A stretch of 64,000 bases of DNA. It comes from Limnephilus marmoratus (lineage: Eukaryota; Arthropoda; Insecta; Trichoptera; Limnephilidae). Location of the stretch: the NCBI GenBank assembly GCA_917880885.1, contig OU862921.1, forward strand, positions 52,874,508 to 52,938,507, in the 5' to 3' direction. This document shows positions 1 through 12,110 of this stretch, in pieces. The position numbers were made by a program, and so were the translations under genes. The notes under the pieces are model-generated. The model was not told the DNA's origin, searched no databases, and was given only the letters and a program-made list of their open reading frames with translations. The first letter of the stretch is position 1. Every line of letters begins with the position of its first letter.

Positions 1-302
1 CCGAAAGCCGGGCCGCGTGTTTACAAAACCAAGACCGTTTCATCGGCAGCATTTACTTCCATATTTATTTTTTTCATCTACAAAGCACATACCATTTGCA
101 GAGAGGATAGACCGCCAAACATCTCTATCATTGTGATAATATTCACAATCAGAACAGACAAAATGCTTAGCCTCCATCGATGCAACACAAATTCTAAACA
201 AGTCTCCTTAATTTATCGGGCATCGCACACTTTAAATACACACTATACATATACACAATTTGACATTTTTAACACGCACCATGTAACGCTCCTTTTTTTA
301 CA
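1..302. other. Mostly unassigned; possible LINE 3' remnant
   Basis: No complete gene is seen. On the minus strand a short reading (about 179 down to 42) contains EAK...C...DRDVWRSILSA, which resembles the conserved last residues of the LINE family found at 33627-34125. This is a weak match and could be chance. Confidence 0.3.
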
Positions 303-765
303 TTAGCTCCAGACCAGGAAACCCTAAAGAAAATAATTACCGGTCAGGGCCTATCTCATCTTCGGGGAAGCTATGTGGAGTGTCTTTTTAGGAAAGAAAG
401 GCGAGAAAGTTCTGGGAAGGAAAAGGTTACGGATTAAAGGGGTGGGTAGCTATCTGGGGGTCAGTGTATCCTGGAGTGACGGACGTATGAATCCATCTCT
501 TCCACTGCGGTGCAAGGCGATGTTCTGAGAGAAAGGCTGGAGTCAAAAGGACTCCCTCAACCATTCTCTCCCGATCCGGAAGCTGGTGGGCAGAGGCATC
601 CGCCGCTAAGACTCGTACAAACCTCACCCCATGAACCCGGGCACCCCTGCTAAGTCACCAAACATAGCGAACCACATGGGGTGACCTATGGCAGAGGTGT
701 TGGTTATCCAATAAATGGTTCCCGGGGCGGCGGTACACATACCCGCTTCCCAAATTGAGTTCTCC
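303..765 (+). repeat. Dispersed repeat family A, long copy
   Basis: This is the longest copy of an unclassified repeat. A 5' module (caggaaaccctaaag..gggcctatctcatc) leads to a GGGTGGGTAG module and then a 3' module (catgaacccgggcacccctg.., ggtgacctatggcagagg, ttggttatccaataaatgg). The same modules in the same order occur at 32195-32595 (+), 37620-37955 (-), 44225-44545 (+), 47610-47790 (-), 49678-49815 (+) and, in part, 29388-29500 (+). No RT, transposase or tRNA head is visible, so the class is unknown. Open frames inside it (for example 427-627 on minus) recur only as shared repeat sequence. Confidence 0.75.
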
Positions 766-3424
766 CTTAAATTCACACAGACATTTACTACTCGATCCTT
801 TATAACAACTACAGTTACTAATCGGAAGCTACCACGTTCCACGAACTTCCCTTTTTGTTTTGCGTATCATTATTAGTATAAATACTATGCTTCAACTAGA
901 TCGACTCCCTCCCCCCATCCTACCTGCTCCACATTCTTATTTAATGTAAGTTTTCTTAATTATCATCTTTCTAGTCACCGATATATTATAATTCCCAAGT
1001 GGAAACCTTTAAATGGTGCAATTGATGTGACTTAGATTAGGCTTTATTTTAATGTAAACTGTGGTCTCCCAGAATATAATAAAAAAATGCTTTGTCTTAT
1101 ACATACAATCACATGCCTACTAATTCAGTCATGGCAACGAACTCTAATACCATCAGGCCGCTGAAAAGGTATGGGTTTTGTAAATCCGCAGCCGAGCCCG
1201 AGACCGTCTCGGGTCCGCGGTCCAGCGGAAAGGCAGACATCATCATTATTGCAGTCAACTGTTAAACGCTGTATAACTCGTTGCTAGGGCCGGGTGGCGA
1301 ACACGGGACAGCCGAACGACCGACATGCAGAGCAAGCGTACAGACCAAGTGCAGTGGATTTTATGCACTTTGAAGTAATCGAAACATTAACAGGGCAGAA
1401 GATTCTCTGGGCTAGTTGAGGTGACCACTTGGAATTGAAATGTCACTTGAAATTGCCTTTTTCGTATTTAGTGGCTAGATCTGAATATATCCGTTCTATC
1501 TCCACTACTTCTATAATCACAACATATCTGTAATAGGGATTGTTATTCTTCCAAAATCTTCTGGATAATGATGCTGCACTGATTTTTTTAAATATATTCA
1601 CAGACAAAACGTTTCCTCGTATAGCTTTGGTTCTGTTTAGCGAACCAAAGTTTCTTCAAACTTCTTTAATGACACCACCTGAGTAACCTAGTATTTATAA
1701 ACCTACCACTTCCCATGAAATTTTCATTTAGGCATAGAATTGTCCTCAATTATTTAGGAATTCCTTAGATACGGACAGTTGGGAATCTTGTATTGTGCCA
1801 CGTAATAAAAACATATATTAGCATGTATGTAGATTCAGGTGCATAAACAAATATGAATCAAGAAACCCATTCATAACTATGTGTTTCTTTGGTACGATGC
1901 TGATTTTCTTTTTTATTTTAATTTGTTTGTTTGTTTATTTATTTAGTTCCTATATTTTATTTTTTTACATTTATAGAAAATGCATGTTAAATATAAATAT
2001 AAAATAGAAGGAGACTCGTATTTTGGTAGTCCTCCTCACTAGGAGATCCAATACTGAGGGGGACTATATTTTGGATAAGTTTTCAGTGACTTCTATGGTA
2101 CAACTTTATGATTTGGGTAAGGTCGGTGAGGTTTTTTCAGAAACTTCTACGATGATGTTTTTATACTTATAAGTTCGTTTTCCCATTGTTAATTAAGCCA
2201 AGATTTAATGTAGTTATTTTTTTATTTCAAATTGTTTGATATTGTGTCATTATTTTAGTTTTAAACTAATTATGTAATAAACTGCCCCTGCTCTCAAAAC
2301 AGGAGTTCCTAGTGAGCAGGCAAAGTACATCACCAATGTAAAACAATAAAAAAAGATTGGTTAAAAAAATTTTAAAACAGTGACATTTTGACGAAGTAAA
2401 TTGATACGTTCAATCAGCATGCTTTACGATGCTAATACGTGTTTTTTCTGCTTTTAGATTTCGAAGTACTAACGCACGTGGGAAAAATAAATATGATCTT
2501 TGTCTAATTAATCCAGTATTTTTTTAAATTAGAAAAGAAGTTGCAAAAGTTCACTGTGAAGTCGCTATCCATACAAGTCATAACAGCGATCCTCCCTCTC
2601 TGATCCGAGCGATCTGTGCCTGTTGATTTATAGGCCAGTGAGACTATTTGTCTACTGCGATCTGTAGTTCCGATGTGATTAATTGTGATAGTCCGGTATA
2701 ATGATAAGGCCGGCTTCATTACCTTTGATATATCAAGGCTGATTACCGCCCGATCATTGACTGTTATTGGATCACTATTAGCTCTAATTGAACCCTTCGC
2801 TTTTCTGCGTCCCTGGTAGTCTCCTCCGTGTAACAACCTCTTTGCTTGCTTATCTTTTACTTTTTTCAAAATCATTTATCAAATGATAAATGATCTTAAA
2901 CTTTATTATGTCAGTGAAATTACGCCAAGAGCTCAAGTTTTCAGCATATTTTTTTTAATTAAAAACTTTATTTATTTATTAACGTTAAATAAATCTAAAA
3001 TAAAATAAAATCACATATAAATAGTGGATAATCAACAACGGCGCGGCGTTATATACCCCAGATAGAAATGTTACTTCTCAATATTAAAACAATACATTCC
3101 ACGCCGTTATTTTTCTCTTCTCTGATAATTTGCTTAATTTCTGTATTTCATTTATTTTCTATTTCCCCCGTTTCTTTTCTTATATTGTTGGAATTTTTTC
3201 TACATTTTATTTATTTTAATGCCTATTTATCTCTTTAAATTTCTAATTTTTCTTCTCATTTCCTTTAAGATATAAAAATAGGCTCAGCGTAGTAGGCATG
3301 GTACATGCCAAAAAAAACTATTTGTTTCTATCTTGGTTAATAAATAATAATATGAAGAAAAAAATTAAATTTTTAACAATTCTCAATGTCAATCCGGCTA
3401 AACATCATAATTCAGAATCTTAGC
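766..3424. other. Unassigned AT-rich DNA with one SINE-B fragment
   Basis: About 1433-1550 matches the body of SINE family B (ttagtggctagatctgaata, then the cactac..tcacaacatatc segment). A minus open frame at 2504-2875 has no recognisable domain and I do not call it a gene. The rest is AT-rich and I see no structure in it. Confidence 0.4.
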
Positions 3425-3550
3425 GTAGTATTGACCAATCTTGGTAACCAGATCTGGGAACCTGGTTCTAATTCTAACCTTTCTCTCCCATATCCGTCCT
3501 TCCCCACTTCATTCAGCCTCACAACATATCCAAATTTGGTGCTATAGTTT
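3425..3550 (+). repeat. SINE family B fragment
   Basis: It carries the body motifs of family B in order: ggtaaccagatctgggaacc, ccttccccacttcattcagc, ctcacaacatatccaaattt. The tRNA-like head is missing, as expected for a 5'-truncated copy. Confidence 0.55.
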
Positions 3551-4550
3551 TGGGTGGTGTTGTTCATATTAAAAAGGCAAATTTAAACAAAAGCCTTTTT
3601 CAACAGCGTACAAGCATATCCGATAAGATAACAATAGTTTTCTTTAAATTGCATAGGAATACCTCGTATTTCCTACTTAAATTATCTACTTTGCTGCTCC
3701 GGAATCTAAATGTTCATATAAATAATATCGGTGCAGTTAATATTTCGAGATGATTTGTATCGATTGCTCTATTTCGTTCGCAAGGAGAAATAATAGAGAT
3801 GAAGCCGAACGTGACTCGGCGAAATTGTCCGAGGCGTTATACGTTAAGGATCGGCTGCTCGACGGCTAACTGACGCTTATTTCAAATAGTAGGTCCATTC
3901 GCTGAAGAAGATCATTACTTTATTGCCTTTCTTCGTTTTTCAATAATTTAACAAAGGTGTTTTTTTATTTATTTTTAAGGCAAAGCTTAAATTAGGAATT
4001 ACTCCTTTAAATTAATCTTTTCTACAAATTCCTTGAGATTTTGAATACCAAAAAACATGCGGATAAGTAGTAGCTTTTTCTATCGTTTCGCTTGAGTAGA
4101 ATCAAAATAACACTATTTACTTTATGAAAAAAAAATGTTATGAAAAATAATTGCATCAATAACTAAAAAAAAATTTCATTGGAATCGTATGAACAAGCAA
4201 GAAACAATTTATAAAAAAATACGATGTTGTGGCAAAGATTATCAGTGACAGTTTCCTCGATTAGCTTTTTTCTTTTTTACAAAATATTCTCACAATAAAT
4301 AAAAATCACTTTTGCGCTCACATTGATGGTTTCTAGACTCCGTTTGCAAACGATTTTTATCCCTAAACCCCGTATTCGTGGCGAATTAAGACACCCTAAT
4401 GGGCATATTACATGTTTCAATTCTGCCTTGCAATTAGGTTGTAGATACCAAATTGCACCGTGTAAACAAGACATTGAATGTTTCCATGTCATTGCGCGTC
4501 ATCTTTCCACCGCATTGAAAATATTCTACTTGTTTAATATTTTCAATGCG
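3551..4550. other. Unassigned
   Basis: No domain, tRNA or transposon signature is recognised. Two opposite-strand open frames overlap at 4277-4718, but neither resembles a known family. Confidence 0.4.
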
Positions 4551-4625
4551 ATTGGCTCTGTTGTCCTTCGTGCGCATGCGCGAATGCGGCGTTGCATGCG
4601 CGCGCAGCACTGTGCGCGCGTATTG
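4548..4625 (+). promoter_or_regulatory. CpG-rich promoter-like segment with NRF-1-like palindromes
   Basis: Within otherwise AT-rich DNA this stretch holds a CCAAT-type box (gattggct, 4551-4558), a perfect gcgcatgcgc palindrome near 4571-4580 that matches the NRF-1 consensus, and further gcatgcgcgc runs. It ends about 50 bp before the ATG of the MADF-like reading at 4676. The motifs are seen directly; promoter function is inferred. Confidence 0.4.
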
Positions 4626-4675
4626 AATTGTCAAACTGTGACTGTTTATTTTGTTGTGAGTTGTCAACATATAAA

Positions 4676-4858
4676 ATGGTTTTTAAATGGAGGGAAGAGC
4701 ATACGCCTCTGTTCTTAGAGCACTTTAAGAACTATCCAAGCCTGTGGAACATTAAATCAGAGGGATATAATTCCCGCGCGCACGACCTGTCTCGAAGACA
4801 TTCTAAACTCTATGACAGCAATGTGATTGTATGGTCCACTTCTGTCAAGTACGTCTAA
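4676..4858 (+). CDS. MADF-domain-like exon (hypothetical)
   Basis: The reading from ATG 4676 has the spacing of a MADF DNA-binding domain: a hydrophobic helix (LFLEHFKNYPSLW), then an aromatic and basic segment (GYNSRAHDLSRRH). MADF proteins are Myb/SANT-like transcription factors and are also carried by some PIF/Harbinger transposons. The in-frame stop at 4856-4858 lies just beyond a possible splice donor (gtcaa then gtacgt, about 4848), so the true exon may end there and continue after an acceptor such as ctacag near 5031. I could not identify the next exon. The frame is open upstream to 4592, but that part is low-complexity and looks like UTR. It may be a host gene exon or a transposon gene remnant; the domain call itself is tentative. 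Confidence 0.4.
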   Translation: MVFKWREEHTPLFLEHFKNYPSLWNIKSEGYNSRAHDLSRRHSKLYDSNVIVWSTSVKYV

Positions 4859-5310
4859 ACAGCACACCCTTTCAATTATATGCCGTTCTACCAAATCTCA
4901 TCAATGTGGTTGATGTGTGTAATATCGCCTTAAGAAAATACTTATTTTTGGCTTGTGTATCTTCATTTTGTGTCCGTTATTTTAATATGTACAATATAAT
5001 GTTATAACTTTCTCATATTTTATTCCTACAGTGTAGATTACGTAGGTACCAAATTTCCTAAAATCAAACAATTACACAGGTTTAAAAATCTTCTGAAAAA
5101 TAGCATTACAGACCAAACAGATCTCTCGATCATAAGAACGGGATTGAATGGATTCATAACTTGACCATTTGAAGAAAAGGTAACAAAATTATTCAGATAC
5201 TTTGTTGGGATGTACGAGTACTTAGGATTAGGTACATGGTAATAATGCGTTTCGTAGTGATTTGTCATTTTTGTTAAGCGATACCTTATTCTCTAAACAT
5301 GATGTACGGG

Positions 5311-5532
5311 ATGATAAAGCCCGCACAAGAGAAGGAGAGACTGGCGTCTTAAAGGTAATTCCAGCAGAAGCAAAGTCAAGCGATGAATCGTCGGCAAGTC
5401 TGAAGATGTTCAGGCAGGCGAATGATAAAGCCCGCACAAGAGAAGGAGAGACTGGCGTCTTGAGGGTAATTCCAGCAGAAGCAAAATCAAGCGATGAATC
5501 GTCGGCAAGTCTGAAGATGTTCAGGCAGGTGA
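5311..5532. repeat. Two-copy 111-bp tandem duplication
   Basis: Positions 5311-5421 and 5422-5532 are near-identical 111-bp units (37 codons if read on +), differing at a few bases. The + frame across both is open (5262-5570) with a charged repeat, but it has no homology I recognise. The minus strand is the likely transcribed strand if the promoter-like signal at 5718-5755 is real. Confidence 0.85.
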
Positions 5533-5717
5533 TATTTGTAGAGATTTCAGATACAGTGATTGGTGGATGATGTCGTTCCTATTTCTTGAGATGAAAGAGA
5601 CTGGCCTCTTGATGGCGAGTCTGGCGACGGTGACGTCGACGGCGAGACTGATGTCTTGAATTGAGCAGCGTTTCGATGTCGAGGATCTTCAGGTAGTAAC
5701 TGTGTAGAGATGTGAAG

Positions 5718-5755
5718 ACTGAATGCACAACTGCTTTCTTCGCAGACCTTTTATA
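5718..5755 (-). promoter_or_regulatory. TATA box plus arthropod initiator on the minus strand
   Basis: On minus, TATAAAAG (5748-5755) precedes a TCAGT initiator (5718-5722) with the TATA start about 35 bases before the Inr adenine, close to the usual arthropod spacing. The 111-bp duplication lies downstream. This could be the promoter of a retroelement LTR or of an unrecognised gene; no coding product follows convincingly. Confidence 0.4.
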
Positions 5756-6655
5756 GTGGCAAGTCAGTCGGTTTCACAATATTTTAAATTCATGCAATAA
5801 TTTCTATTTCCGCGTGAGTCATCTCAGGTTGCAATTTCACGTTGTGCAACAAAATAATTTCTATTTTTGGGAGTATGAATCACCTCATATTAAAAGTGTT
5901 GAGAAATCAATATTTCGGGGACGCGCCGTTCAAATGAAGAATATTTCCTCTTCGATAAAAATGCATGATATGAAATAACACGTTCGATATAAATGACATG
6001 AGTTTTTAAGAAAGATTTGTATTTCATTGACTGGTTGTATTTACGAGTAGTTGTAACTGTGTCATAGAGGAGATCATTTTATATTTCGGTGAAATAACAT
6101 TCAAATACACGGAAAATATACACGGAATGTAAGATATCGATTTAGAATTTAATATAACGTTTAAAATCTAATTTCCTTGAAAGGGTATGAACGTTAAAAG
6201 GTTTCAAAGCGATGGGAATTTTTCTTCTGGAAAAGTCAAGTAATGTGAAAACTGATTAAAGCGAGTAGTCCGCAGGATATACCATCGGGGTTCTTATGCA
6301 ACACATTACACTCCGCAATCTAAACTCCTACCAATGTATGGAGAGTACTTATAGTAGTGTAATCAACCGGTGTTATTGCTCTAGTTTTACCTACCACACT
6401 GATTTAGTTGAATGTGATTAAAAATGCGATAACGAAATCTGACTTCGAAATCTGACTCATTATTCAAATGTCAAAGAAAACGTATATCAATTGCTGGTTT
6501 ATTTTCCTTAAAATAGTCTACAAGGGGTTATGACAAAATAAAACTAATAATCCGTGAATCCCGTTTTTGTCAGAATTCTCTTATTTATCAGACGTTTAAA
6601 TAAACTTTATAAAGCTACATATACGAGTATAACTACAAAACAGTAAAACTGACCT
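5756..6655. other. Unassigned
   Basis: AT-rich DNA with no gene, repeat family or structural RNA that I can recognise. Confidence 0.4.
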
Positions 6656-6677
6656 GGGGGCCTACTCTCTATCTTAC
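6656..6677 (+). repeat. Left terminal inverted repeat of Harbinger element
   Basis: GGGGGCCTACTCTCTatCTTAC pairs with the right end at 12699-12720 with about one mismatch. Confidence 0.75.
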
Positions 6678-7307
6678 GTAACCGCCAATATCTGTGTTTC
6701 ACACTCGTATTTTGACAGTTGTTTGTCAGTTTCGCAAAATTGACACTTTTTATCAGTCGGAAACCCGGAAGTTACAAACAAAAAAGTATGTGTTTGCTTC
6801 TCACAGCGACGCCCGGTTTCGTTCTCGTATTGTCATTTTTGATACTCCCTGTCGCTGTTTGTGAAACTCAGTCGTATAAATTTCGGGTTTCTCAAGCCGG
6901 GTCGGAGGACCTCCGTTTTATGAAACCTTTGACGTTTCGTCTAATGACACATTTCTATAAATTAATAAACCTATTCGAATTTCTTGTTTTAAAAGGTAAG
7001 TAATATGATTTATTTGGAATTAAACGATACCTCAAACGGGTTGCCGTACTTTTAGGCACGTATTCATAATTATTATCGTAATTACACTTCGTTTTAGCAA
7101 TTCCTACAGCTGACAACTATGTATTTGCACAAAATAGGTTCTTAGTTTGGGTTATTTAAGTGTTTTGTGCGTATTTCGATCGAAGCGAAACTTTTGCAAA
7201 CGTCGAAGGGCAAAGGGATACTGTTGAAAATTTGAATTTGAATGCTATGTAGGTACCAAATAGGTACGAGTCTGTATATTATTCATAATGTATGTGTTAT
7301 ATTTTAG

Positions 7308-10300
7308 CCACAATGGAAGGTTACTTTCGCCTGCAATTTGTTTTGCGAATTTTACGCGAGGGCGAGAACAGGGTAGAGGCAGCCCGTAGAAGACAGTTGA
7401 GGGATCTGTCAGACCCCATGAGCATTCCGGAAACATTATTCATTGCTCACTACCGCCTGTCGCAGGACCTCTTCAAAGCGTTGTGTGACGAGTTGAGGCC
7501 GTTACTCCCTGTACCTAGGAGAACATCCGGAGTGCCCTTGGAGCTGAAAGTGAGTACTGCGAGTAATGCCAAACCTCAATCCTGAAAATTAACAGCACAT
7601 TCCTTAAGTATCTGCTTCATATGAACAAATATTTTTTATGTTTCAGGTTCTAACAACATTGTCTTTCCTAGCTACAGGGTCATACCAGAAACTTGTGGGA
7701 AACGACTTCCACTGTAGCGTTTCACAACAAACGGTTAGCAGACACATGCATGAAATAGTGTCGGCTATAAACTTAATCATGCGTAGGCACGTAAAGTTCC
7801 CAGGAACGCAGCAAGAAAGGAATGCTGTGAAACAAGGGTATGTTCTGATTTATTATATTTTGTGGCATACCTATTCAGATGATCGGATAATATGTTATTA
7901 TTTTATGTAATATTATTTCATCTCTGTCGAACTCAAGAACGAGTCGAAGAAGCTCATGTGACAAATGTCAACTATGTTGGGCGCGCTTTTGGCTTGTTTC
8001 CCGACTATGCACCGATGACGAAGGGATCAATGACAGTAGTTCCTCGGAGCATCTCGGAGCAATGGTAGAACAAGGATAGCATTCCCACCCGACACCTGTG
8101 CTCTAAAGATTGCAATACGTTTGTTAAGTTAGAAGAATCTTTCAAACGGACCGCATGTTTCTGCGCAGAGTCAAGGGTTTTTTCATGTAGATTTGAATGG
8201 AAACCAATGTCACCACCTACTTAGCGCCTTTTGGTTCTAACCCTTTTAACTTTGCTGTATTTTGTACACTTACTTGAATTTCATAATGGTGATGAAACAC
8301 AGTGTGGTTTTAGAAATTTAAGCGAAGAACGGTCTGACTTAAAGATTACAGAAATATTAATTTTATAACACGTCGTCTCTATCGATGTTGAAGCGAGGAA
8401 CAATAATAATAACAAAAAAATAAAACAACAAAAATTATTAATGTGGTGTGATGTTTTATATTTGTTAATAGAGGAAAACTTAAGTCTCCATAAAACAGTT
8501 AGCAATATATTACAGAGAAGATTACACATTTAGAACACATACAATAAAGGCGAAATGGTAAAATATATTTTGATAAACATATACATAGTAACAATAGCAA
8601 TTACATGGTATGATACATGTATATTGCAATGACAGTATTAAAAAAAATACTATATTTATTCTAATCGAACAAAACTTTATATTTTTACTAAGCTTAAGAA
8701 AAGCATAGCAATTCAGAGAATATGTGTGTACAAAAAATGTAATAGTTATATGAACAGCCCACTGAATTTCCACTGGTCCTCATTCAGTGATATGTTTTTG
8801 TCTATAACCTATGGTTTATCTATTAATCTCCTCTAAAGGTCTATGCCCACTACACCGTTCCATACCATGACTGTAACCGTAGCGGCGCATACAAAAAAAT
8901 ATTCTTTGTATCGATCAGTATGAAACTGGGCGAAGCCGAATCAAAAGTCAGACTGAGTACACGAAAAACTTGCTTCTACCTAGATTACATGAAGTTAGTA
9001 ATAGATACGCAGATGTGGCGGATCTATTTAACTGCTCGGAAGCTAGCTTATAAGAAGGCTATTCTATCATATATTTTCAATCAGTATTAATTTTATTTAT
9101 ACTTACTATAGTATTGTATGTAATTGTAGCTCATTGTGTCATTTCTTAACCAAATGCCACAATTAACTTATATACCCTTTTTTTTAAATTATTTCTTAAG
9201 TACAATCAATATTTTGTGATATGTATTTATGGTATATTTATACCGTTAATAAATAAATAAATAATTTGGTTCTAACCCTTTTACCTTTGCTGTCTTTTGT
9301 ACACTTACTTGAATTTCATAATGATGATGAAACACAGTGTGGTTTTCGAAATTTAAGCGAAGAACGGTCTAACTTAAAGATTACAGTAATATTAATTTTA
9401 TAGCATGTCGTCTCTATCGAAGTCGAAGGGAGGCACAATAATAATAATAATAAAACAAAAACAACAAAAATGATGAATGTAGTATCTTATTTTATATTTT
9501 GTACATAGAGAAAAACTTAAGTCTCTTTAAAACAGTTAGCAATATATTTTAGAGAAGATTACACATTTAGAGCACATATAATAAAGGAGAAATACATAGT
9601 AACAATAGCAATTACATGTATATTGCAATGACAGTGTTATAAAAATACAATATTCATTCTAATCGAACAAAACGTTATATTTTTAGTAAGCTTAAGAAAA
9701 GCATAGCCATTCAGAGAATATGTGTGTACAAAAAATGAAATAGTTATATATGAACAGCCCACTGAATTTCCACAGTATTTCCACTGTTCTTGGTCCTCAT
9801 CCAGTGATAGCATGTTTTTGTCTATAAAAAAAAGTGATTGCACCCTATTCCTCATTTGAAATAAAAAATGCTACATTAAATACACATTTAGAAAACATAT
9901 TGTAAAGGAGAAATGGTATTATAAAATGGACACCAACTCTGCCTAGCAGCAAAAATCTCCCATTCGACAAGGGCAGCTCTCAGCTTGTTTTTCTGAAACA
10001 ATAACAAACAAAAAAATTAAAAAAACTATATTGAAAGTTTAGTACCTATATCTATGCATTCAAATTGAGTATATTTCAGATTTTATGAGAAATATCATTT
10101 TCCCGGAGTTATTGGGTGTATAGACGGAACCCACATAGCCATGATTAGATCGAAGGAACATGAAGAGGCATACTTTAACCGAAAAGGTTTCCATTCGATG
10201 AATGCTCTCATGGTAAATAAATATTTCGTTTATTGAAATGTATACAGAATAGCTTATCATAAAGTCATATAATATATCATACTATTATTCTATAATTTTA

Positions 10301-10485
10301 CTATAGTAAATTTCTTTTATGTATACATAAATATTTGTTAAAGTTTGCAATTTTTATTTATATTTGTTTTAAAAAATAAATTGTTTAAAAATAATTTTAA
10401 TATTTCAGGAGACTCAGCATGAAGCATGATGACTCCAATTTTAAATGCGGCACCGGGATCACCAGAGGACCACTATACCAAAATG
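7308..10485 (+). pseudogene. HARBI1-like Harbinger transposase, four exons, broken
   Basis: Exon 1 (7308-7549, ATG at 7313, acceptor ttttag, donor gtgagt) encodes the N-terminal region ending LELK. Exon 2 (7647-7837, acceptor tttcag, donor gtatgt) begins VLTTLSFLATGSYQ, a hallmark of HARBI1-type transposases, and includes the helix-turn-helix-like FHCSVSQQTVSRHM. Exon 3 (10080-10212, acceptor tttcag, donor gtaaat) gives FPGVIGCIDGTHI, which holds the first catalytic aspartate of the DDE nuclease. The splice phases between exons 1, 2 and 3 agree exactly. Exon 4 (about 10409-10485) retains only MTPILNAAPGSPEDHYTK from the C-terminal part, out of frame after a stop (tga at 10427). The segment with the second catalytic aspartate is deleted. 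It cuts and pastes the element when intact; this copy cannot. Confidence 0.85.
8229..9822. repeat. Direct duplication inside transposase intron, split by a LINE end
   Basis: About 8229-8805 and 9267-9822 are diverged direct copies (both start ttggttctaacccttttaa/c and contain gaagaacggtct and the ccactgaatttcc region in reverse). Between them about 8806-9264 ends in taataaataaataaataatt, a (TAAA)n tail typical of Jockey/CR1-group LINEs, and holds a short degraded reading (about 8950-9090). The order suggests a LINE-end insertion beside or between duplicated intron sequence. Confidence 0.65.
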
Positions 10486-10662
10486 CTACTACTACTAGTA
10501 CTACATATATACTTGTTATAATGCTCCTGTACAATTTACTTTACATGTAAAAGACATCAAGGCGTAAACAAACAAATAAATAAATAAATGTAAAAGCCCC
10601 ATGGGCTTACAAAATAGTAAATAAATAAATTATATCTTAAACTTTCCTTTAAAGCTCTGCTA

Positions 10663-12110
10663 TCAGCGCCTCTCTGAATTTAGCATCTGTGCGGCCATGC
10701 TGGCCAGCAACCGCACCGAACCGAACTCTTCCACTTTCTCCCATTTGTGCTTGTTGTGAAGGAGCTTCTCCCTCTCGTTTATGTTTTTCTCCCTCTGGTT
10801 TGCATTTTTTCCTCCTCCGCTATCACAAACCTCTGCATCAAGGCTCTTTTAGTAACTGAAAGTAAAATATTAAAAATATTAATAATACATAATATCATAA
10901 CATCACGAGATGGGAAGGCTGAGAGGGATATTGAAAGAAGGGTAAATGCAGGTAACGCTATTAATGGAGGATTGAATGCCGTTGGCGCTAATAAAAAAAA
11001 TATTAAAAGAAGCGAAGCTAGCAGTCCACAATGGAGTCCGGTACCCACCCTGATGTATGGCAGTGAGGCATGGAACTGGCAGAGGAATGATAAAAGCAGA
11101 CTGAATGCTGTTAAAACGAGATCCCACCATGTATGATCGTGTGAGAACTGTGGAGATCCGCAAAGAATGCAAGGCTGATGGAAGCGTAATGAGTAAGATT
11201 AAGAGGGACCCTCAGATGGTTTGGGCATGTAGAGGGCCATGTATGTTTGGGAGAATGAATTAAGAAAGTGGTGTAAGAAGAATATGTGACAAATGTGAAT
11301 GGTAGAAGAAGTCAGGGAAGCCCGAGGAAGACATGGCACAATCAAGTGAATCAGATACTTGAGACGGGCCATGTTAAGAGTAGAATAATAGGAGAGTAAT
11401 ATGAGATGATATATGTATGTGTGCCAAGTTGGTTGGCGGTCTGTCCTCTCTGCCTAAGCCTGCGGTGAAACGGCGTGATGGTTAGTTGGTTAGTTTTTCA
11501 TAAAATTATTCCCATTCACCCTAAGAAATTTCATTGTTAGTACTTACAAAGATCTTTGTCGGAGGCCTTTCTTTTGACGCCGGACGGTCCAGGCGTTGCG
11601 GGCAAAACGTCTGTCGGCACCGGCCCAGGCATCGCGGACGAAGCTTCCTCATCCGACCCAGGTAATTGAGGAAGGACCTCAATTGCAACGTCATCCATCA
11701 ACGTCTCATAAATCGGTGTCCCATCAATCACGTCTCGCCCAATAATTAAAACTAACTCCACTCGATGCCGCGATGCCTTCTGTTTGGCATTACCTTTTAG
11801 GTCCCGCCAAGTCTGAAACAATTGATAAATGGTCAAACTATTATACAGAAACCGATAAATTAAGATTATTTTGAGAAAGGTGTTTGTTTCAAAAGTATTA
11901 TTAGGTATATTATGTACATACTTGCTGCCATTTTTCGCCTGGTTTCTTGGCTCCAAACCTGATGGCGTTCAGGGTTTGGGCCAACTCGTCCCACTCCGAC
12001 TTGCTGGCTATCCTTCCATCCGGCCCCTCACATCTTCCTGATACCATGGAAGGCCTGTCGGCGACCCATGACACCAGCAACTCCAACTGTTCGCTTGTAG
12101 ACCTTTTATT
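10663..12110 (-). pseudogene. Harbinger Myb/SANT-like DNA-binding protein
   Basis: Three exons are readable on minus. Exon A (12110-11922) encodes EQLELLVSWVADRPSM..SEWDELAQTLNAI..GEKWQQ. Exon B (11812-11548, acceptor tttcag, donor gtaagt) continues TWRDLKGNAKQKASRHR and an acidic, proline-rich linker. Together they form the trihelix Myb/SANT domain with its conserved tryptophans. Exon C (10855-10663, acceptor tttcag) gives a coiled-coil-like C-terminus but needs a 1-base frame change at an A-run (about 10808-10813), after which it reads to a stop at 10663. In this superfamily the Myb protein brings the transposase to the terminal repeats and into the nucleus. A LINE end (10900-11490) sits in intron B-C. 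The first exon upstream of 12110 was not found. Confidence 0.75.
10900..11490 (+). mobile_element. RTE-like LINE family 1, 3' fragment
   Basis: The reading contains DGKAERDIERRVNAGNAING, LMYGSEAWNWQ and later degraded pieces of the same C-terminal region found at 45480-46055 and 33627-34125, on the opposite strand there. It ends with aacggcgtgatggttagttg, the same 3' end as the 33.6-kb copy. Several frameshifts and stops make it non-functional. Such 5'-truncated ends are normal products of target-primed reverse transcription. Confidence 0.8.

Noticed and set aside
2504..2875. 123-codon open frame on minus
   Set aside because: No recognisable domain, no exon signals and no repeat match. Probably chance.
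5262..5570. 102-codon open frame with internal repeat
   Set aside because: Its length is explained by duplication of a stop-free 111-bp unit, and promoter-like signals point to the other strand.
11537..11956. 139-codon continuous frame on minus as a gene
   Set aside because: Only its exon B part (11548-11812) is real coding sequence. The upstream part runs through an intron with good splice signals.
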